Source of the DNA: Jeotgalibacillus malaysiensis
GTDB taxonomy: Bacteria > Bacillota > Bacilli > Bacillales > Jeotgalibacillaceae
Assembly (NCBI GenBank): GCA_000818095.1
Contig: CP009416.1
Span: 3,332,501 to 3,396,500, forward strand
Length of the DNA stretch: 64,000 nucleotides
Direction of reading: 5' to 3'
In this document: positions 51,562-60,433 of the stretch, piece by piece
Numbering within the stretch: position 1 is the stretch's first letter
How the letters are laid out: every line of letters begins with the position of its first letter
Notes under the pieces: model-generated
What the model saw: only the letters and a program-made list of their open reading frames with translations
Told to the model about the DNA's origin: nothing
Databases searched by the model: none
Position numbers and translations under genes: made by a program

Positions 51562-53988
51562 ATGTCAGTAGGAAATTATTTAAATCTTATGCCACATATG
51601 AGTAGTTGGAGAGTATATGTTATTGGAAGATCACCCGTGGCAGGGAATGAAGTTGGCAGCTTAGCGCCAACAATGTTTGGCGGATTATCATACCGAATCA
51701 CGGGAAACCCAAGCACTGATCTTTATACAATCCAAACAGAGAGTTTTGGAACTGTGAATATTTACGCCCCTCGTGATAACGATAGTTCAATCACTACGAT
51801 TGCTCAGTTTGATAATCAATCAAATTCAACAGGATCAGGGGATTACTTGAACTTACAGCCCCACATGACTTCATGGAGAGTGTACCCTATCGGAGCTAGC
51901 CCAGTTGCAGGGAATGAAGTGGGTAGCCTAGCACCAGCAACATTTGGAGGTCTATCTTATCGCATTCTTGATGAACCTTCAGGGGATCTATATACGATAG
52001 AAACAGAAAGTTTTGGCCGTGTGAACATTTTTGCACCACGTGATCCAGATAGTACTATTTCAAATAGTCCAGAGTTCTCCAACGGTGGTGATCGAGGTTC
52101 TTCTGAAACAGGGTCGGGAGAATTTTTAAACCTTGCCCCTCATATGGATTCTTGGAGAGTCTATCCATTTGGTGTTAGTCCAGTGAGTGGAAACGAAGTC
52201 GGAAATTTGGCGCCGTCACGCTATGGTGGATTATCGTATGAAATTCTTGGACAACCTTCACCCAATTTATATACGATTTTGACGGAAAGTTTTGGTCGGG
52301 TGAATATTTACGCTCCCGAAGACAACGACAGTTCCTTTACATCTTCTCCACTTTACCTAGATTCCGCAGATGGTTCTGCTGGAGCGACTCATGGTAACTA
52401 TTTAAACTTGATGCCACACATGACTTCTTGGAGAGTGTACCCTTTGGGTGTACCAATGGTGGCAGGGAATGAAGCAGGTAATCTTGGCCCGTCTCTTTTC
52501 GGTGGATTGTCTTATAGAATCCTAGGCTCAACAGGTACAGATAGTTATACAATTAGCACGGAAAGCTTTGGGACAGTCAATATTTACGCTCCAAGAGATG
52601 ATGATAGTTCGATCACTTCTACTCCTGTTTTTGGTGAAGTTAGTGGGGGTACAGAATCTGGAGGCGGAAGTACTATCATAAATGATGATCCGATTGTCTC
52701 GAATCCTAATGGTGTAAAGATCATTCTTGACGCTGGTCATGGCGGTCATGACGACGGTGCAACCGGAAATGGTCTTATTGAAAAAAACGTGAATTTGACA
52801 ATTACACGTGAACTTGGCCGAATCCTTGCTTTAAATGGCGCTAATGTTCAATTTAGACGTTCATATGACACATACAATAAATTAGATGAAATTGTAGATA
52901 TGGCTAATAGTAGCGGTGCAGATCTATTTATTTCAATTCATTGTAATGCAATTTTTAGCGCCACAGTATCGGGGACAGAATGTTTTACGGATAACCCCTC
53001 GCCTGCAGAATCACAATTATCAGCAGCGATCGCAGAATCCATTTCTTCACGTATGGGGATATACAATCGAGGAGCAAAGCAGGAAAGTTTTCGAGTTATT
53101 AAAGATACTAGGATGCCAGCAATTTTAGTTGAAACTGGTTTTCTAACGAATAGCGGTGATGCATATTTACTTCGTACACAGCCAGAAGCGTTTGCATCTG
53201 CAATTGCATCTGCAATCATTTCAAATTTAGGTTTAGTTCCATCTGAACCAATTCTCACAGAAGAAGAAAAAAGGAAGTTGGTCAGAGAAGAACGCGAAAG
53301 AATAATTGAAAATTTTAGAGAAGCATATTTTCCTTTTCGTGAACATGTAACAGTGAAAGATGCTCTTCCAGTATTGGAGACGGGTGGAGATGGTGATTAT
53401 GAGGCTCAATTTACTTATGGACCATTTAAAGGAAAATTTATTCTATCTAAACATCTTAAAACAACAGGCTTCTCTAATGCTAAAGCTATTGTAAAAAATG
53501 GAAAAATCGAAGGTGAAATTGGGGCGAATATTAACAATAAAATCACCGAAAATATAGGGGATTTTGGGATTGGATTGAACGCTGCTAGCGACAAAGGTTT
53601 TGCAGTCCTAATGAAAGTTGGCGATATTCAACACTCAATCGGCTTTGATGAAAACGGAAACCCAAAGTTTTCCATTACTTTAAATATGCCGGATATTGTT
53701 ATTGTTGAAGGAGTCGAAGCAAATCTATTAATTCAAATAGAGCTTGTGTTTGATCCTGATGTTCCTCAATTTCTAGAGTTTATTACGGTACCACAAAAAG
53801 AGGCTTTTAAAGAGGCTGTTAATAATCCTAAATTTCAAGCAGTGGCAGGCACTGCTGGTGTCCTCGCTTTAATTGTTGGGGGAATATGGTTAGTATTAGC
53901 TGTCCCTTCTGCGCCGATTTGGGCACCTCCAGTATTCTTAATGCTGTTATTAACTGACGAAATTAAAAAAATCATTGATGAAACTTAA
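51562..53988 (+). CDS. modular bacteriolysin/toxin: four wall-binding repeats, Amidase_3, hydrophobic C-terminal domain
   Basis: 808 residues, no signal peptide. Four SH3-like repeats of about 91 residues start at residues 4, 93, 186 and 278 (pattern YLNLxPHMxSWRVYP...GGLSY...ESFGxVNIYAPxDxDS). Residues about 385-565 are an Amidase_3 domain: ILDAGHGGHDDG, a Glu after NGLIEKN, SIHCNA and LVETGFLTN (zinc ligands and catalytic Glu). Residues 566-808 are a family-less domain with a coiled start, a beta-rich middle and a C-terminal hydrophobic stretch (AGVLALIVGGIWLVLAVPS). It probably cuts peptidoglycan and then acts on the membrane of a target cell. A convergent YcxB-like gene is the likely immunity gene. 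Confidence 0.8.
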   Translation: MSVGNYLNLMPHMSSWRVYVIGRSPVAGNEVGSLAPTMFGGLSYRITGNPSTDLYTIQTESFGTVNIYAPRDNDSSITTIAQFDNQSNSTGSGDYLNLQPHMTSWRVYPIGASPVAGNEVGSLAPATFGGLSYRILDEPSGDLYTIETESFGRVNIFAPRDPDSTISNSPEFSNGGDRGSSETGSGEFLNLAPHMDSWRVYPFGVSPVSGNEVGNLAPSRYGGLSYEILGQPSPNLYTILTESFGRVNIYAPEDNDSSFTSSPLYLDSADGSAGATHGNYLNLMPHMTSWRVYPLGVPMVAGNEAGNLGPSLFGGLSYRILGSTGTDSYTISTESFGTVNIYAPRDDDSSITSTPVFGEVSGGTESGGGSTIINDDPIVSNPNGVKIILDAGHGGHDDGATGNGLIEKNVNLTITRELGRILALNGANVQFRRSYDTYNKLDEIVDMANSSGADLFISIHCNAIFSATVSGTECFTDNPSPAESQLSAAIAESISSRMGIYNRGAKQESFRVIKDTRMPAILVETGFLTNSGDAYLLRTQPEAFASAIASAIISNLGLVPSEPILTEEEKRKLVREERERIIENFREAYFPFREHVTVKDALPVLETGGDGDYEAQFTYGPFKGKFILSKHLKTTGFSNAKAIVKNGKIEGEIGANINNKITENIGDFGIGLNAASDKGFAVLMKVGDIQHSIGFDENGNPKFSITLNMPDIVIVEGVEANLLIQIELVFDPDVPQFLEFITVPQKEAFKEAVNNPKFQAVAGTAGVLALIVGGIWLVLAVPSAPIWAPPVFLMLLLTDEIKKIIDET

Positions 53989-53991
53989 AGA

Positions 53992-54027
53992 TAAAAATGA
54001 CCGTCTCTTATGAGAGACGGTCATTTT
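53992..54027. terminator. perfect bidirectional terminator
   Basis: AAAATGACCGTCTCT / AGAGACGGTCATTTT, 15 bp perfect. Separates toxin and convergent immunity-like gene. Confidence 0.92.
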
Positions 54028-54599
54028 TCAACGATTGAAACATTTTCTTCTTTTCGAAGAGCTTCAATAATTTCCTTTACTGATCTTTCGTGCGCTTCTG
54101 TTCCTTTCTTTGGCAAAAAGAACTTTACGGCTCTAGGACTTCTTCCGTAATAGAAAAGAAAATTATTAGAGGTGGAAAAAACAAAAAGTTTAGCATGGCT
54201 TAAATATTCTTTTTGATTAGGTCCGAAAAAAAATGTTCGCTTTCTTTTATTAAAACCAACCTGCAGCTGAGTTTGTCCCTTATTCATTTGGGTTTTGTAA
54301 ATTTTTTTTGCCAGAGCGCCTGGCATAGCTTTCATAACAAAGTGGATAATAACCACAAAAAAGAGACCAGAAATACTCATCAATATTGCTCCTTCATTAT
54401 TTAGTTCTGTGAGTTGTGAAGGGGTTTCGGCGAGAATTTCATTCTCCTTTCTGAGAGATAGATAACTTAAAAAAGTAATCAAAGGAGTAATAAACATTGC
54501 AAACCAATAAGCAAATCTATATGCAGGTAGATTTCTCATTAATTCTACCGAATCAGCAAATGTTAAATTGACTTTCGTATTTACTACATCATTACTCAT
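54021..54599 (-). CDS. YcxB-like two-TM protein, putative immunity protein 1
   Basis: 192 residues from ATG 54599, eight bases after GGAGG. Two membrane segments (about 28-48 and 70-92 in FAYWFAMFITPLITFLSYL and AILMSISGLFFVVIIHF), then a cytosolic YcxB-like domain with NKRKRTFFFGPNQKEYL, FSTSNNFLFYYGR and VKFFLPKKGT. A paralogue with the same layout follows the second amidase cassette (62570-63154). Pairing with a membrane-active toxin in both places is the basis for the immunity call. Confidence 0.65.
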   Translation of the reverse strand: MSNDVVNTKVNLTFADSVELMRNLPAYRFAYWFAMFITPLITFLSYLSLRKENEILAETPSQLTELNNEGAILMSISGLFFVVIIHFVMKAMPGALAKKIYKTQMNKGQTQLQVGFNKRKRTFFFGPNQKEYLSHAKLFVFSTSNNFLFYYGRSPRAVKFFLPKKGTEAHERSVKEIIEALRKEENVSIVEK

Positions 54600-54776
54600 A
54601 CAAAAATCCTCCAAACAAATATTTATTAACTAAATAAATCATAACATATATTGTTGAACCACACTTCTCACCTTTGTAGTCCCCAAAGTTTCACGCCAAT
54701 CTTCACACTAATAGATAGTTATTAAAAACAATCTAGTAATCGTGAGACTTAAAGATAGTATTTGATGCAATGCTCT

Positions 54777-54856
54777 AAAAACGATGGATTTTGATAGACA
54801 CAAGAAGGAGATGTAAATCTTCTTCTTTTTTATATATTTTCATATCAAAACTTATT
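54777..54856 (+). repeat. conserved cassette-flank element, copy 1
   Basis: Shared with 63404-63473: it starts AAAAACGATGG, then has an 11-bp hairpin AAGAAGGAGAT-GTAA-ATCTTCTTCTT with T tract, and ends TCAAAACTTATT. The hairpin has a GNRA loop and reads as a plus-strand terminator, although no plus-strand gene ends here. It lies 178 bases upstream of the immunity-like gene. Confidence 0.6.
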
Positions 54857-54961
54857 ACATAAACTATCTCTCTTTAAGTCTTAAGTTTTATATATTTGCT
54901 ACCTTCATGTTAATGAATAGAAATCATGTGATCGAACTTAAACATTTCCTAAATACTAATT

Positions 54962-55026
54962 TTACTCACAATCACTTATTGTTGATTATAAGAAAAATTA
55001 GTGTTATATTACTCACAAGCGCTTAT
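54962..55026 (+). promoter_or_regulatory. promoter flanked by two direct repeats
   Basis: TTGATT (54982-54987), 17 bases, TATATT (55005-55010). Direct repeats TTACTCACAATCACTTAT (54962-54979) and TTACTCACAAGCGCTTAT (55009-55026), 47 bases apart, lie just before the -35 and over the start point. A repressor could bind both. It drives the EVE-like gene. The rest of the gap 54600-55061 holds only the flank element. Confidence 0.6.
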
Positions 55027-55061
55027 AAGCATTTTATAATAAAATAAGGAGATGGTGTATT

Positions 55062-55658
55062 ATGAAAAAGAAAGTATGGTTAGTTCGTCCTCTGCCACAT
55101 TACGGCGATCATTTAGAGACGTTTTTGGAAAAAAATATTGTTGCAGTTGGTTACCCATTAGAAAGAGACTTAACTGATACAAATTTCGAGACATTACGTA
55201 CACTATTAAATGAGAAAGGTTGGGGAGAAGGCATCAGCAATGTCAACATCTTAGTAAATGAAATGTCGATAGGAGATATTGTTCTCGTTCCCTCAAGCAA
55301 TAAAAAAGATATCTTTTTCGGTGAAATAAAATCAGATTATATGTATGTTTCTTCTTTAGATGAAGATATTCCAGAAATATCAGGTTACCCTCACCAACGT
55401 AAAGTTTCTTGGTATTTTGAGAAAAAGCCGTATTTACGCAATGATTTACCTGAAGCTATTAAAGGATCACTACGTTATCCACGTGCACTCGCGGATATTA
55501 CCAAACACTATGAATTTATCGAAAAAATTATACTCGGTGGTCCTAGTCAGCAAATATCTGAAATAGAAAAACGCGCATTACAAGTCATTGAAGAGTTATT
55601 AGAGAGTACTGAAGAATCGATTCGATTGAAAGCTGCGGAAATCATCTTAGCCCGTTAA
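55062..55658 (+). CDS. EVE/PUA-superfamily-like protein
   Basis: 198 residues. The start KKVWLVRPLPHYGDHLETFLEKNIVAVGYP and the middle MSIGDIVLVPSSNKKDIFFGEI follow the EVE/PUA-like beta-barrel pattern found in modification-sensing restriction and defence proteins. The C-terminal 50 residues are helical (IEKRALQVIEELLES). It has no nuclease motif of its own. It may read modified DNA or RNA. AAGGAGATG precedes the ATG. Confidence 0.55.
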   Translation: MKKKVWLVRPLPHYGDHLETFLEKNIVAVGYPLERDLTDTNFETLRTLLNEKGWGEGISNVNILVNEMSIGDIVLVPSSNKKDIFFGEIKSDYMYVSSLDEDIPEISGYPHQRKVSWYFEKKPYLRNDLPEAIKGSLRYPRALADITKHYEFIEKIILGGPSQQISEIEKRALQVIEELLESTEESIRLKAAEIILAR

Positions 55659-55798
55659 ACCTGGGTAACCAAAAAAATTTGTTGTATTTCCAACATGCAT
55701 TCTACTAAGGTTCTTAATGAAACTAAAGAAATCCTTTGGCATACATCATCATCAAGAATACAATCGTTTTACATGTTAAAAATACTACAATAAGTAAG

Positions 55799-55840
55799 AA
55801 AAGGAATTGATCCTATAAAGAATCAATTCCTTTTCTTTTT
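55799..55840. terminator. bidirectional terminator
   Basis: AAAAGGAATTGAT / ATCAATTCCTTTT arms with T tract, between the converging EVE-like and CBASS genes. Confidence 0.85.
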
Positions 55841-56969
55841 AAGTTAGAGAAAGAGCCCTGCTGTATCGAGGTTGGGTACGTCTATCATATTGATACAAAC
55901 AGACTTCGCCCCACATTCGTGGGTTAATTCCTCTTCCAATCTCAATGGCAAGTCCGGCTGGTCCAGCGTAGAAGAGATGGATTTTTTCATAGTCTTGCTG
56001 TTGAATCAAGTGTTCTACCAAACCTTTCAATCTGCTCTGTATGGATTTAACCTCTTCTCGGTAAAGAATACGTTTAACACTTGGATTATCTATAGTAAGA
56101 GAAAGGTAGTCGAAGTTTCGTCTTAAAGCTTCTTCAGCATCATTTAGTTTAACAATTCCACTCACTGATACGAGAACGGCCAGTTCTTTTTCTCCTTCTA
56201 TTCTGCTTTCCTCAACTAAATGGATTGCGGTTTTCTCTTTTTCAACTGGTTGATTATTCACCCAAACCTGTTTTTCCCGATCAAACTGATAAATGGAAAG
56301 AGTTAGAGTATCTGTAAGAAGAAAACCCATATGGATTAATAAAGGAACAGGAGAGAGTGGGAAAATTTCTGCTGCATCGACTTCTCGGGCCCGAAGTCGC
56401 TCACTGAACTTCATGGCCAATTGTTCGTTTTCCTGTTTTCCTTTTTTCCATCCTTCAGAAGTAAAGTCTAAAAATTCATTTTGTTCTTCCACAGCTTCCA
56501 AAAGAATATACGGCGCTTCTCCTTCGTATTCAATATCAGTTATTGGTGGGCCTAACTTCTTATGTATCAAAGCAATACTATTTTTCTTCTTTAATTCTGA
56601 CCAGGAATCGACCCATTTTTCATGGTCTTCTTTCATTTTGAATAACATATCTGGAGGAAACTGTTCTCTTGTATGTTTATCATCAATCAATTTGGAATGT
56701 TTATAACACATCAGCATAAGATTGCTGACGTCTTCTAATGTATCGTATGTATACCCATACTCCTCCATGTATTCATGTCGCGCTGCACCTTTTTTGTGGC
56801 CAATTATATGAGCTTTTATGCCTGTATTCGTTAATAAACCATTTGTAGAAGACACCAGCCTTTTTGAACATCCTTCAAAAGAGCAGATTCCTCCAGAACT
56901 CATCCAAAGATAGTTTTGTTCTGCACTACTTAAAGACCGTCTACCATTCGGATTATTTAACTCACTCAT
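55839..56969 (-). CDS. cap5: CBASS effector Cap5 (HNH nuclease-SAVED)
   Basis: 376 residues. The N-terminal HNH nuclease has GGICSFEGCSKRLV, the catalytic AHIIGHKKGAARHEY (about 53-68) and SNLMLMCYKHSKLID. Residues about 150-376 form a SAVED sensor domain (PLSPVPLLIHMGFLLTD, then HLFYAGPAGLAIEIGRGI near the end). Cyclic oligonucleotides made by the CD-NTase should bind SAVED and switch on DNA degradation. It overlaps cap3 by eight bases and has GGGGAG as binding site. Last gene of the CBASS operon. Confidence 0.88.
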   Translation of the reverse strand: MSELNNPNGRRSLSSAEQNYLWMSSGGICSFEGCSKRLVSSTNGLLTNTGIKAHIIGHKKGAARHEYMEEYGYTYDTLEDVSNLMLMCYKHSKLIDDKHTREQFPPDMLFKMKEDHEKWVDSWSELKKKNSIALIHKKLGPPITDIEYEGEAPYILLEAVEEQNEFLDFTSEGWKKGKQENEQLAMKFSERLRAREVDAAEIFPLSPVPLLIHMGFLLTDTLTLSIYQFDREKQVWVNNQPVEKEKTAIHLVEESRIEGEKELAVLVSVSGIVKLNDAEEALRRNFDYLSLTIDNPSVKRILYREEVKSIQSRLKGLVEHLIQQQDYEKIHLFYAGPAGLAIEIGRGINPRMWGEVCLYQYDRRTQPRYSRALSLT

Positions 56970-57450
56970 AATTTTTTTCTCCCCTCAACTCAATAATTCT
57001 TTCGTTGTCACGGTCAGCACCCCAAACTTTTGTGCCCTGAGTGCCGACTATCACAAAGAATAAGTAGTCGGATTCAAAGCTCAAATTCATAATCCTGTTC
57101 CAGTCCGTCATATCTACTATCGAAGGATGGGGGATTGTTTCAGGATGCGTATGCCATTCGCCCAAATAAAAACATCGACCATCTGAAGCAGCCCATTCAG
57201 TATCAAAATACGCTTGATGTGCTGCAGGTTTTCGTTTAAAATAAGCTCTCTTTCTGATATCGGAAAACATAGGTTCAGAAACATTATCTATTATAAAATC
57301 ATTACTCTCAAACAGAATCCTTCCAATTAAAATGCCGCCTGCTTCTGTATCTTTTTTCTGGAGTTGCCTATACTTTCTCATCTTTTCCAGAGCTTCTGGC
57401 CGAATTAACAGTTTTCGACCATCGGGGAGTGGAAAAATCATTTCTTTCAT
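56962..57450 (-). CDS. cap3: CBASS Cap3, JAB/JAMM isopeptidase
   Basis: 162 residues from ATG 57450, eight bases after AGGAGG. JAMM zinc motif: GEWHTHPETIPHPSIVDMTDW, read as HxH with Pro/Ser/Asp spacing, and upstream Glu in TEAGGILIGRI. In type II CBASS it removes the conjugate that Cap2 places on the CD-NTase and so tunes the response. It lies between cap2 and cap5. Confidence 0.9.
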   Translation of the reverse strand: MKEMIFPLPDGRKLLIRPEALEKMRKYRQLQKKDTEAGGILIGRILFESNDFIIDNVSEPMFSDIRKRAYFKRKPAAHQAYFDTEWAASDGRCFYLGEWHTHPETIPHPSIVDMTDWNRIMNLSFESDYLFFVIVGTQGTKVWGADRDNERIIELRGEKNYE

Positions 57451-57463
57451 CACATAATTCCTC

Positions 57464-59272
57464 CTAAAAAGAACATACAGGACACTCCAAATCTTTGTAC
57501 ATTAGGCGAGAAGCGTGTAGTTCTTCTTCCGTTAATGCATAACGCGAAGTAGAATGGAATCCCTGACTGAGAAAGGTTTGTCCATCGCCTTTCCAGGAAA
57601 GCAGCGGATTGTCTATTATTTCTTGAGTCAACACCTTTATACCCGTTGCCGCAGTAAGAATTGCTGTGCGCTCGCTATCTAAAAAATTGTATGGAGTAAA
57701 AACAGAACCGCATCCTGTTACCGCTTTTGAAAACTCTTGAAAAGGTTCTGCGAATGCTGATCGATTATATATAGGATCGTCTTCTTCAGGTTTGAAAAGG
57801 CATTGGTAACAGCCCTGTTTCACCTGATTAGCTGTAACCAATACATGCCCACCAATTCCTAAAGGCTCTACCCATGTATAAAGCACCGGAGGAGAGTCTT
57901 GGAGCCTTAGCATATGTCGATTTATTTGCATTTCTTGATTTGGCATGCCAATTGAGACTACCACTAAATCTACTTTTGACCAATCAAACAATTCTTCTTT
58001 TAAACAATCTGAAAAATTTTTAGCATACTCTTTTACTGTTGTAAAAGGGTATTTTTGTTGAATTTCTTCGGCAAGGGCATGGACTTTAAATTGGTGAAGT
58101 AATCCTCTACCTTCTGATAATTGAAAAACTCGATTGCTTCCCAGAGCATGACGGTGAACATTTTCCAGTTCCATTATATCGTGATCAACAAGCGATATTT
58201 TTTCTACTCCAGCTTTAGCAAAACGTACGGCAATCTCACTACCAATGGACCCTGCTCCCACAATCAAGACATGCTTGTTCATCAAAGTAGTATTTCCGCC
58301 TGTTCGATTCAGCATGTGGGATGGATGCCATCTACTGATAGTTGCTTTTATCTTTTTTAAATTTTTACACCTTAATATAAATGGATGAAACGGAATTTTC
58401 TTTGCAGAACCTTTTATTGAAAACTCGTTGTCATAAAATGCATAGCTAAACAAAACAACATTTCCGTTGGATGTTGGTAATCCAATTATCACAAAATCAA
58501 ATTTAGTATTAAATTTTTTCGATTTCTTTTGAACCAAGGAACGAAAGACTTTTTGATTTTCAGAAGAAAGATTGCCCATAATGTTTTGTTTAATAGTCGC
58601 ATGAGACCATTCTGTATCTTTGATTGGTGGCATGAAGAAGGTGTTTTTTTCTAGTGGAAAGTAAATACATCTGCAATTAACTGAACCTGTTCTATCGGTT
58701 TGAAAGATATTTTCAATGGCGAAACTTAAATTCTCATTCTCTTCTGAAGCAAAAATGGAGTAATTCCCTCCTATTTCCTTTAACCATAAATCTAGATGTC
58801 TTACTGTTTGGTTTTGGGTATCGATGCAGGAATAAATTTTCATTTCAGCACCATTACGCCAGTATGCTTCAAACTCAAGTAAATAATCTTCTTTGTTTTC
58901 ACCATATAATCCTTTTTCCATTAAATCTATGACCTTCTCCAAACAATTTATTAAAATGGAAGCAGGGTATCTGGAGTCGAGAATTAGTGATTCATTTCTG
59001 GTAAAACAAATCAATCCATCCTCTTCCAGATGAGGAAACGAGCCGAAAAAACCTTCCTTATAGAAAAAGGAAGGAAGTGCATGGGGGAATGTATCCGGAA
59101 AACCTACAATAATTTCAGTAGGCTCTCCGTCAATCAGCACGGATAATTTAGCTGTTTCTTTAAGCCCCCTATAATCCATTGGATTAGGTGCTACTAAGGC
59201 TTCAAAATCTAAAAGGATATGCTGGTCAAGTAAAGCCAGTTCTTCTTTTAACTCTTTTATTAAAAGTTTCAT
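57464..59272 (-). CDS. cap2: CBASS Cap2, E2-E1 ubiquitin-transferase-like protein
   Basis: 602 residues from ATG 59272, the usual Cap2 length; a longer frame overlaps the CD-NTase gene. The N-terminal E2-like part has GLICF (candidate E2 Cys near residue 92). The ThiF/E1 adenylation domain begins with HVLIVGAGSIGSEIAVRF and SLVDHDIMELENVHRH, followed by a Cys motif VTGCGSVFTP. The C-terminus has CPVC. It conjugates the C-terminus of the CD-NTase to targets and primes signalling. Starts two bases after the CD-NTase stop. Confidence 0.9.
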   Translation of the reverse strand: MKLLIKELKEELALLDQHILLDFEALVAPNPMDYRGLKETAKLSVLIDGEPTEIIVGFPDTFPHALPSFFYKEGFFGSFPHLEEDGLICFTRNESLILDSRYPASILINCLEKVIDLMEKGLYGENKEDYLLEFEAYWRNGAEMKIYSCIDTQNQTVRHLDLWLKEIGGNYSIFASEENENLSFAIENIFQTDRTGSVNCRCIYFPLEKNTFFMPPIKDTEWSHATIKQNIMGNLSSENQKVFRSLVQKKSKKFNTKFDFVIIGLPTSNGNVVLFSYAFYDNEFSIKGSAKKIPFHPFILRCKNLKKIKATISRWHPSHMLNRTGGNTTLMNKHVLIVGAGSIGSEIAVRFAKAGVEKISLVDHDIMELENVHRHALGSNRVFQLSEGRGLLHQFKVHALAEEIQQKYPFTTVKEYAKNFSDCLKEELFDWSKVDLVVVSIGMPNQEMQINRHMLRLQDSPPVLYTWVEPLGIGGHVLVTANQVKQGCYQCLFKPEEDDPIYNRSAFAEPFQEFSKAVTGCGSVFTPYNFLDSERTAILTAATGIKVLTQEIIDNPLLSWKGDGQTFLSQGFHSTSRYALTEEELHASRLMYKDLECPVCSF

Positions 59273-59276
59273 ACCA

Positions 59277-60311
59277 TCACTCGCTCGCCGATTCTGAACT
59301 TGGAACAACCGCAGTAGCAACCGATTTTTTCCCTGTATCTGATCTAGGGGGTATTGGAAAGTCACTTCCAAAGTGTTTTTGGAGAAGTTCGGCCGCGTCA
59401 ACTGGATCCACTTTTTCCTTCGCAGCTTCCAATCCTTTAAGGAGACTTTCCAGCTTCTCTTTGAAGCGCTTCATTTGAGAAGGGGTCATTTTTTCAAATA
59501 AATCGGGTCTCGGCTCGACCGGAAGCTGAATTTTTAAACGCGGCATCCATTTGTATTCACCATCGACTTCTACGTATTCATCGGAAAAGTTCCATATCAT
59601 CTGCTGAACAACATGGATCAAAGCTTCCAAATCCTTGTATGTTCTTTTTCCGTTGAATATATCAACATCCTTCTTGACGCTTAACCACCGATGAACACAG
59701 GATGTCAATGCAATACCAGTCGGTTTGCCATTTCCTGCACTGAAATTTTCGTCTTTCCATCGTTTAAGATAGCGAACCAATCGACGAAATTGTTTTCTGT
59801 CATCTTCGTCTGAAAGATAATCTTTTATTTCCTTGATCAAGTCTTTTGGATTGGATTCGTCCCACACCTTTTTTTCTGCACTGCTGGTTGGTTTTCCCTT
59901 TGCCAAATAAACTTTCCCATTGTTATTCGTAGCTGCATAAACCGTAATATCTACGTGATAACCAGCTTTATAACTTACAGTCACACATGGATTCTTGTAG
60001 TTAACATCATCGGTATGACCTTCTACAGCTTTATATACCCATTTTTTAGCCTCTACCGGTTTGGCATCATCCTGAGACATATCGAAGTACAAACCGACGT
60101 CAATATCGTAATTTTCATCTAGTGGAACAATCCCGGTGTTCATGGCATATGAGCCCTGATTAAATATGGTGAATGGTTTATGTTCATCTTCAGATAAATT
60201 TTCTTTAATACGTTTAATAATGATGTCACGTTTCTCACTTAGCACTTTATTTTCTAGTTTTAATTTGATTGTTTCATGAAAATCAGTGAACTGTTTCTGA
60301 CATAAAGCCAT
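59277..60311 (-). CDS. CBASS CD-NTase (cGAS/DncV-like nucleotidyltransferase)
   Basis: 344 residues from ATG 60311 with AAGGGGG upstream. Catalytic motifs: NQGSYAMNTG (GS), ENYDIDVGLYF (DxD) and the third Asp in YHVDITVYA. The helical C-terminal half ends in a flexible tail (VVPSSESASE), the part Cap2 uses for conjugation. It senses phage and makes a cyclic di- or trinucleotide for Cap5. First gene of the operon. Product not predictable by eye. Confidence 0.92.
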   Translation of the reverse strand: MALCQKQFTDFHETIKLKLENKVLSEKRDIIIKRIKENLSEDEHKPFTIFNQGSYAMNTGIVPLDENYDIDVGLYFDMSQDDAKPVEAKKWVYKAVEGHTDDVNYKNPCVTVSYKAGYHVDITVYAATNNNGKVYLAKGKPTSSAEKKVWDESNPKDLIKEIKDYLSDEDDRKQFRRLVRYLKRWKDENFSAGNGKPTGIALTSCVHRWLSVKKDVDIFNGKRTYKDLEALIHVVQQMIWNFSDEYVEVDGEYKWMPRLKIQLPVEPRPDLFEKMTPSQMKRFKEKLESLLKGLEAAKEKVDPVDAAELLQKHFGSDFPIPPRSDTGKKSVATAVVPSSESASE

Positions 60312-60379
60312 AGTTTGGATTACCCCCTTAGATAATAGATGAATACAGGTTAAAATAACCTTAACACAGAATTTTCTGA

Positions 60380-60393
60380 CAAACAAGTGTTCT
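60380..60393 (-). promoter_or_regulatory. LexA-like box upstream of CBASS operon
   Basis: AGAACACTTGTTTG on the minus strand matches CGAACRNRYGTTYG at 12 of 14 positions and shares the outer bases of the box at 51429-51442. It lies 69 bases before the CD-NTase start. A TATAAT (about 60427-60432) sits just upstream. One such match by chance in this region is not unlikely. Confidence 0.35.
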
Positions 60394-60433
60394 GTTTAAG
60401 TAGGTTTTAATTGCTCTCTCCTTCTATTATAAA

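Noticed and set aside
50544-54599. Complete prophage
   Set aside because: Holin and amidase resemble phage lysis genes, but there are no capsid, tail, terminase, integrase or replication genes nearby.
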